A stretch of DNA of 64,000 bases, taken from assembly GCF_011043625.1 (NCBI RefSeq), contig NZ_JAAKGT010000001.1, positions 806,001 through 870,000 of the forward strand, read 5' to 3'. Positions 59,016 through 64,000 of the stretch are shown here, in pieces. Source of the stretch: Caulobacter sp. 602-2 (GTDB lineage: Bacteria; Pseudomonadota; Alphaproteobacteria; Caulobacterales; Caulobacteraceae). Made by a program: the position numbers and the translations under genes. Under the pieces are notes generated by a model. The model made no database searches and had not been told where the DNA came from. It saw only the letters and a program-made list of their open reading frames with translations. Every line of letters starts with the position of its first letter. Position 1 is the stretch's first letter.

Positions 59016-60409
59016 CGCTCCCGCCCCCCTTCGAGCACCCGGCGCGCCAGGGGCGACAGCAGGTAACTGATGATCCGCCGGCGGCCGGTCTTGATTTCGG
59101 CGGTGGCGGCCATGCCGGGGGTGACGGCGATGCGGCGGCCGTCGACGGAGATCCAGGGGTCCTTGAGGCGGACAATGGCCGCGTAGACTAGGCCCTGTTT
59201 CTCGTCCTTTATGGCGTCGCGGCTGACGTGTTCGACCACGCCGTGGATCACGCCGTAGCGGGTGAAGGGGAAGGCCTCGAGCTTGACCTCGACGGGCTGG
59301 CCCTCGCGGACGAAGCCGGCGTCGCGGTTGAGCAGCTGGACCTCGACGATCAGTTCGCCGCCGCGCGGCACCAGCACCATCAGCGGGTCGGCCGGCTTGA
59401 CCACACCGCCCAGGGTGTGGACCTGCAGCTGCTGGATCACCCCGTCCTGCGGGGCCTTGAGCACGGTCAGGCGGGCCTTCTCGCTGGCCTTGGAGAGCTC
59501 CTCACCGCGCAGGCGGCGGTTGGCCTCGGCCTCGGTGAGGGCGTCGAGCACCTCGCGCGAGAAGCCGCCGCGGGCCTTGGCCAGCTGTTCGCGGGCCGAG
59601 GCGAGCGCGGCCGCGGCCTTGTAGCGCTCGGCGTGGCGGATCGCGAGATCCTGGCGCATGCCGACCAGCTGCTGCTCCATCTCCGAGACCCGCATGCGCG
59701 GGGCGTAGCCCTGGCGGGCCAGCGACTTGAAGCCGTCGAGGCGATCGGTCAGCAGCGGGATCTGGGCGCGCAGCTTCTCGATCTCGTTGTCGATCATCCG
59801 CAGCTCGCCCTCGCGCTGGCCAAGGTCGGCCTGCAGGCCCGAGACGATGGCCGACTGCTCGGCCTTCTTGGCGGCGACGAAGGCGCGCTGGGTGGCGACC
59901 GTCTCGCCGTCGGCCCCGCCAGGCGCAATGAAGCCGGTCCCGCCGCCGCCGGCGTAGCGCACCAGGGCCTTGGCGCGCTCGGCGTCGATCTCGGCGCTGA
60001 GCAGGCTCTGGCGGGCCTGGGCGACGTCGGCGCTGGTGGTGGTGGGGTCGAGCTCGATCAGCGGCTGGCCGGCGCGCACGCTCTGACCCTCGACCACGTG
60101 CAGGGCCCGCACCACGCCGTAGTCGGCCGGCTGGATGACCTTGACCTGGCCGCGCGGCACGGTCTTGCCCTGGGCAGCGGCGACGACGTCGACCTTGCCC
60201 AGGATCGACCAGGCCAGGGCCAGCGCCAGAAAGACCATGATGAACCAGAGGATCGCCCGCCCCATCGGGTTGGGCGGGGTCTCCAGCACCTCGAGCGCGG
60301 CCGGCAGGAAGGCGGTCTCGTCGCGCGGGGTCTTTTCCCGCTCGGCCTTGCGGGCGTCGCGCAGGCTGTCCTGCAGCACGTCCCAGTGACGGGTCAGGGT
60401 CGCGATCAC
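59012..60409 (-). CDS. HlyD-family type I secretion adaptor
   Basis: The 465-residue membrane fusion protein has one membrane helix (AILWFIMVFLALALAWSILG, about residues 50-70), then VDVVAAAQGKTVPRGQVKVI and VRALHVVEGQSVRAGQPLIE (first lipoyl half), a long coiled-coil hairpin (residues ~120-330), and the C-terminal VRLKDPWISVDGRRIAVTPG MAATAEIKTGRRRIISYLLSP motif diagnostic of type I secretion adaptors. It links the HlyB-type ATPase to an outer-membrane channel. The start is a GTG overlapping the hlyB stop by 4 bases. Confidence 0.95.
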   Translation of the reverse strand: MIATLTRHWDVLQDSLRDARKAEREKTPRDETAFLPAALEVLETPPNPMGRAILWFIMVFLALALAWSILGKVDVVAAAQGKTVPRGQVKVIQPADYGVVRALHVVEGQSVRAGQPLIELDPTTTSADVAQARQSLLSAEIDAERAKALVRYAGGGGTGFIAPGGADGETVATQRAFVAAKKAEQSAIVSGLQADLGQREGELRMIDNEIEKLRAQIPLLTDRLDGFKSLARQGYAPRMRVSEMEQQLVGMRQDLAIRHAERYKAAAALASAREQLAKARGGFSREVLDALTEAEANRRLRGEELSKASEKARLTVLKAPQDGVIQQLQVHTLGGVVKPADPLMVLVPRGGELIVEVQLLNRDAGFVREGQPVEVKLEAFPFTRYGVIHGVVEHVSRDAIKDEKQGLVYAAIVRLKDPWISVDGRRIAVTPGMAATAEIKTGRRRIISYLLSPLARRVLEGGRER

Positions 60410-62574
60410 GCCGCGCCTCCCTCGGTCACGCCCATCTGCTTGCGATAGAGCTGGGCGTAGCGGCCGCCCTGGCGCAGCAGTTCATGGTGGTCGCCGATCT
60501 CGGTGATGCGGCCGCGCTCGACGGTGACGATGCGGTCGGCCTGACGAACGGCCGACAGGCGGTGGGCGATGATGATCACCGTGCGTCCGTGGGCCATGCC
60601 CTTGAGGTTGGCCTGGACGATCTCCTCGCTCTCGGCGTCGAGGGCCGAGGTCGCCTCGTCGAAGATCAGGATCTTGGGCCGCGCGGCCAGGGCCCGGGCG
60701 ATCGCCAGGCGCTGGCGCTGGCCGCCCGACAGGTTGGCCCCGCGCTCGTGGATGACCGTGTCGTAGGCGTCGGGCAGTTCGAGCACGAACTCGTGGGCGC
60801 CGGCCATCTTGGCGGCGGCCACCACCGTCTCCATCGGCATGGCCGGATCGGCCAGGGCGATGTTCTCGCGCACCGTGCGATTGAAGAGGATGTTTTCCTG
60901 CAGCACCACGCCCACCTGGCGGCGCAGCCAGGCCGGATCGACCACGGCCAGGTCGACGCCGTCGACCAGCACGCGGCCACGCTCGGGCGTGTGGAGGCGC
61001 TGGATCAGCTTGGTCAGGGTCGACTTGCCCGAGCCCGAGGGCCCGACCACGCCGATCACCTCGCCCGGCGCGATCTCCAGGTCGAGGTCGGTCAGCACCT
61101 GCGGGCCGTCGGCCTTGTAGCGGAACGACACCTTTTCCAGCGCGATGCGGCCCTCGATGGCCGGCAGGCGCGAGCGCGAGGTCGAGGCCACCGGTTCGGT
61201 CGGGGAATTGAGGATGTCGCCCAGCCGCTCGACCGAAAGGCGCGCCTGCTGGAAGTCCTGGGCCAATTGGGCCAGGCGCAGCACCGGGCCCGAGACCTGG
61301 CCGGCCAGCATGTTGAAGGCCACCAGTTCGCCGACGGTGAGGTTGTCGCCCACCACCAGCCGGGCGCCGAAGAACAGCAAGGCCACGCCGGCCAGCTTGT
61401 TGATCAGCTGGATCGCCTGGGAGCCCCAATTGGACAGCATGCGCGCATCGAAGCTCGACTTGATGTAGCCGGCCAGCTGCCGCTCCCAGCGGGCCTGCAT
61501 CTGCGGCTCGACCGCCAGGGCCTTCAGCGTCTCGACGCCGGTCACCGCCTCGACCAGGAACGACTGGTTCTCGGCCCCGCGGGCGAACTTCTCGTCGAGC
61601 TTGCGACGCAGGGCCGGCCCGACCAGCAGCACCACCGCCGCGTAGAGCGGCAGGGTGATCAGCACGATCAGCAGCAGCCAGGGGCTGTAGAGCCACATCA
61701 CGGCCAGGAAGATCGAGGCGAACAGCAGGTCGAGAACGGCCGTCAGGGCCGACGAGGTCAGGAACTCGCGGATGTTCTCAAGCTCGCGCACGCGCGCCAC
61801 GGAGTCGCCGACCCGCCGGCTCTGGAAATAGGCCATCGGAAGATGGGTCAGGTGCGAGAAGAGCTTGGAGCCGAGCTCGGCGTCCACCCGGCTGGTCGTG
61901 TGCGAGAACAGGTAGGTGCGCAAGCCGCCCATGGCGACGTCGAAGACCGAGACCACCAGCAGGCCGACGGCCAGCACTTCCAGCGTGGTCAGGCTCTTGT
62001 GGACCAGGACCTTGTCGATCACCACCTGGAAGAACATCGGGGTGATCAGGCCCAATACCTGCAGGAACAGCGAGGCCAGCAGCACGTCGCGCAGCAGGTT
62101 GCGGTACTTGACCAGGGCCGGGATGAACCAGCTGACGTCGAACCGCCGCGCCCCGCCCGCGACATGCTCGCGCGTGGTCATCAGCAGGAACTGGCCGCTC
62201 AGGATCGCGCCGGCCTCGACCGCGTCCAGAGCCATCGGCCGACCGGCGTCCACGTCGTAGACCAGCAGCCGGCCGCCCTGGGCCTGCAGCAGGACCATGC
62301 ACGTTCCGTCCTTGCGCAGCGCCAGGGCCGGCGACGGCAACCGCTCGATCCGATCGATACGGGACGAGGCCAGCTTGGCGCGGATCTCCAGCCGCTTGGC
62401 CAGTCGCAGCAGATCGCCCGGCGACAGGTCTGCGGCCGGCACGCCCAGGCTGTGGGAGAGCTGCTCGGGATCCAGGCTGATGTTCAGGAAGGCGGCCACC
62501 GCCACGAAGGCGGTGAGCAACGGGGTCGCAGGCGCGTTCGAAACGTCGAACGCCGCATCGCCATCAAGCGGCAC
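60406..62574 (-). CDS. HlyB-type type I secretion ABC transporter with C39-like domain
   Basis: The 722-residue protein has an N-terminal C39-peptidase-like domain (residues ~15-140) with no catalytic Cys in the expected helix, so it is a docking (CLD) domain rather than a protease, as in HlyB. Six membrane helices follow (FLQVLGLITPMFFQVVIDKV onward), then the ABC domain with Walker A VVGPSGSGKSTLTKLIQRL, signature NLSGGQRQRLAIARALAARP, Walker B ILIFDEATSALDAES and switch His IIIAHRLSAV. A GTG start at 62574 with GGAGAG upstream is used. It is first in the operon and would export the RTX giant in one step. Confidence 0.95.
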   Translation of the reverse strand: MPLDGDAAFDVSNAPATPLLTAFVAVAAFLNISLDPEQLSHSLGVPAADLSPGDLLRLAKRLEIRAKLASSRIDRIERLPSPALALRKDGTCMVLLQAQGGRLLVYDVDAGRPMALDAVEAGAILSGQFLLMTTREHVAGGARRFDVSWFIPALVKYRNLLRDVLLASLFLQVLGLITPMFFQVVIDKVLVHKSLTTLEVLAVGLLVVSVFDVAMGGLRTYLFSHTTSRVDAELGSKLFSHLTHLPMAYFQSRRVGDSVARVRELENIREFLTSSALTAVLDLLFASIFLAVMWLYSPWLLLIVLITLPLYAAVVLLVGPALRRKLDEKFARGAENQSFLVEAVTGVETLKALAVEPQMQARWERQLAGYIKSSFDARMLSNWGSQAIQLINKLAGVALLFFGARLVVGDNLTVGELVAFNMLAGQVSGPVLRLAQLAQDFQQARLSVERLGDILNSPTEPVASTSRSRLPAIEGRIALEKVSFRYKADGPQVLTDLDLEIAPGEVIGVVGPSGSGKSTLTKLIQRLHTPERGRVLVDGVDLAVVDPAWLRRQVGVVLQENILFNRTVRENIALADPAMPMETVVAAAKMAGAHEFVLELPDAYDTVIHERGANLSGGQRQRLAIARALAARPKILIFDEATSALDAESEEIVQANLKGMAHGRTVIIIAHRLSAVRQADRIVTVERGRITEIGDHHELLRQGGRYAQLYRKQMGVTEGGAA

Positions 62575-62870
62575 GACGGCTCTCCATGCAGGAGAACCGG
62601 ATCTGACGAACGCCCCACATACTCAACCCCACCAAGTTGGAAGCATCGTTGCACAACTGTAATTGATGACAACCAACGGCTGTGTTTAGCTTCGCCTTAT
62701 CCACACCTTTTGCTACAGTTTGCCCGCGCCCTCCCCGAAAAGTCGTACAGCGGATTCCGCCGGATGACTGCGGCCAGGGACCGACATGGACGCGGGCGGT
62801 TGGCCGTCGCGCTCCAGGCAGGGTATCCCGGCGAAATCGAAGCAGAGCACGAAGGGGCCCATCGGCCGCC

Positions 62871-63635
62871 ATGCAGGTTAGCGAGATCTTCTGGACACTG
62901 GCCGCGGTCGTCCTGGGACCGTTCGTGGGCAGTTTCATCGGCCTGCTGACCCTGCGCCTGCCGGCGGAACGGCCGTGGGCGGCGAGCCGCTCGGCCTGCG
63001 ACGGTTGCGGTCGGAAACTCGGCCCGCTCGACCTGATCCCGCTGATCAGCTTTCTGGCGCTGCGTGGCAGGTGTGGCCGCTGCGGCGCGCCAATCCCGCG
63101 CCGATACCTGTTGCTGGAGGTGGCGTGCCTGCTGATCGGCGCCTGGAGCGCGGCGGCCTTCGACGGTCCGGTGGCGCTGGCGACGGCTCTTTTCGGATGG
63201 TGGCTGCTGCTGCTGGCTGTGATCGACGGCGAGCACTTCTGGCTGCCTGACCGGTTGACCCTGCCGCTGGGGGCCGCCGGCTTTGCGGTCTCGATCCTGG
63301 TGCTGCGCGAACCGGTCTGGGCGCCCTTGCTAGGCGCGGCGGTCGGCTTTGCGTCGCTGTGGCTGCTGGCCTGGGCCTACAAGCGCCTTCGTGGGCGGGA
63401 AGGCCTTGGCGGCGGCGATCCTCGCCTGCTGGGCGCCATCGGCGCCTGGACGGGCTGGAGCGCCCTGCCCTCGGTCGTCGTCTGGGCGGGGCTGGCCGGG
63501 ATCAGCGTCGCCCTGGCGCAGCTGGCCCTGCGCCGCCAGGTGACGCTGGACCAGCGCCTGCCGTTCGGCGTGTTCCTGGCCATCGGCGCCTGGCTGACCT
63601 GGCTGCTAGGGCCGCTTCACGGCTTTCTCGGCTGA
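62871..63635 (+). CDS. gspO: Type IV prepilin peptidase (GspO)
   Basis: The 254-residue polytopic aspartyl protease and N-methyltransferase has the zinc-binding CDGCGRKLGPLDLIPLISFL and CGRCGAPIPRRY motifs (CxxC pairs near residues 43 and 66). Catalytic Asp motifs are VIDGEHFWLPDRLTLPLGAA and GLGGGDPRLLGAIGAW. It cleaves and methylates pseudopilins of a type II secretion system or type IV pilins. The ATG at 62871 sits directly before the first helix; a longer frame starting at 62682 is rejected. It is divergent from the type I secretion operon and convergent with a gspN-like gene. Confidence 0.93.
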   Translation: MQVSEIFWTLAAVVLGPFVGSFIGLLTLRLPAERPWAASRSACDGCGRKLGPLDLIPLISFLALRGRCGRCGAPIPRRYLLLEVACLLIGAWSAAAFDGPVALATALFGWWLLLLAVIDGEHFWLPDRLTLPLGAAGFAVSILVLREPVWAPLLGAAVGFASLWLLAWAYKRLRGREGLGGGDPRLLGAIGAWTGWSALPSVVVWAGLAGISVALAQLALRRQVTLDQRLPFGVFLAIGAWLTWLLGPLHGFLG

Positions 63636-64000
63636 CAGGACAAGTCGCGCGGTGACGATGCGCCGGACGCCTGCGGCGTCCTTGACGAAGCCCCGATCGA
63701 GCGCGGCCTGCACCAGTAGGGGATCGGCCGTGACCGCCGCGATCTCGGCCTGGAGCCGCCCCGCGCCGTCCGCACGCAAGGTGATCACGGCGCCCGCGCC
63801 GCCGGTCGGCGTCAGCCGCGCCACCCAGTCTCCGCCCACGCAGGCCGGCGCACCCGAGAATGTCGCTCCCGCCAGCAAGGGATCCTGGGCGGCGCGGAAG
63901 CGGATCTGGCCTGCGGCGCGCCGGCAGCGGCCGTCCCGGAACAGCGCGGTCACGCCCGTGGCCTCGATACGCCCGGGCAACTGATCGGCGCCCAGCGAGA
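63606..64000 (-). CDS. gspN: Type II secretion protein N-like, C-terminal fragment (runs off the right edge)
   Basis: The open frame enters from the right edge (SLGADQLPGRIEATGVTALF) and stops at 63606. It has the GspN C-terminal pattern GRCRRAAGQIRFRAAQ, FSGAPACVGGDWVARL then ITLRADGAGRLQAEI, with two Cys that could form a disulfide. GspN is a periplasmic or inner-membrane T2SS accessory. Adjacency to gspO supports the call, but similarity is low-complexity and by eye. It overlaps gspO by 30 bases tail to tail. Confidence 0.6.
   Translation of the reverse strand, partial: SLGADQLPGRIEATGVTALFRDGRCRRAAGQIRFRAAQDPLLAGATFSGAPACVGGDWVARLTPTGGAGAVITLRADGAGRLQAEIAAVTADPLLVQAALDRGFVKDAAGVRRIVTARLVLSAEKAVKRP

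Overview
The window reads as a chromosomal segment of a Caulobacter-like alphaproteobacterium (Caulobacteraceae). This rests on the very high GC content with strong third-position GC bias, long chains of genes overlapping by ATGA/GTGA/TGATG, the cobalamin-salvage set without corrin-ring genes, the archaic (Csu-type) pilus cluster, class II DAHP synthase, and the general look of the proteins. Species cannot be assigned from sequence reading alone.

Layout. 1-217: N-terminus of a chemoreceptor running off the left edge. 372-1694: Hsp70-like (YegD-type) ATPase. 1866-6911 (minus): MarR-led aromatic-acid/drug efflux operon (marR, FUSC permease, DUF1656, HlyD adaptor, NodT outer-membrane factor). 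7108-9792: pyruvate phosphate dikinase with a good terminator. 10139-10491: two coupled small genes, one DUF3606. 10630-14895: a complete counterpart of the E. coli yjfI-J-K-L-M-C cluster, split here into two divergent arms (PspA-type membrane-stress proteins plus a glutathionylspermidine-synthase-like ATP-grasp enzyme). 15080-15436: stand-alone receiver. 15557-25780: vitamin B12 uptake and salvage: cobU on one side, and a B12 riboswitch driving btuB-cobC-cobO-btuF-btuC-btuD-cobD-cobT-cobS plus a small phosphatase, nearly all overlapping by a few bases. 25774-30330 (minus): four-gene Csu-type chaperone-usher pilus. 30941-42954: housekeeping genes (DUF3606, tRNA-Ile2, SIMPL protein, panD, acyl-CoA synthetase with esterase, aroG, O-antigen-ligase-like protein, gor, rpiA, glmU, gph) ending at tRNA-Val(CAC).

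43261-62574 (minus) is the most unusual part: a 19.3-kb, five-gene, translationally coupled type I secretion operon in the order HlyB-type ATPase, HlyD-type adaptor, orphan lipoprotein, 4850-residue RTX/cadherin giant, HlyC-type acyltransferase. The first ~800 codons of the giant gene and the adjacent lipoprotein gene form one AT-richer block between GC-rich secretion genes and GC-rich RTX repeats, as expected if an N-terminal effector module and its partner were exchanged as a cassette. The acyltransferase carries substitutions at two active-site positions by my alignment. No outer-membrane TolC partner is in the operon.

62871-64000: the prepilin peptidase gspO convergent with a C-terminal piece of a gspN-like gene, marking the edge of a type II secretion locus.

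All assignments are from reading translations and motifs; no database search was possible.
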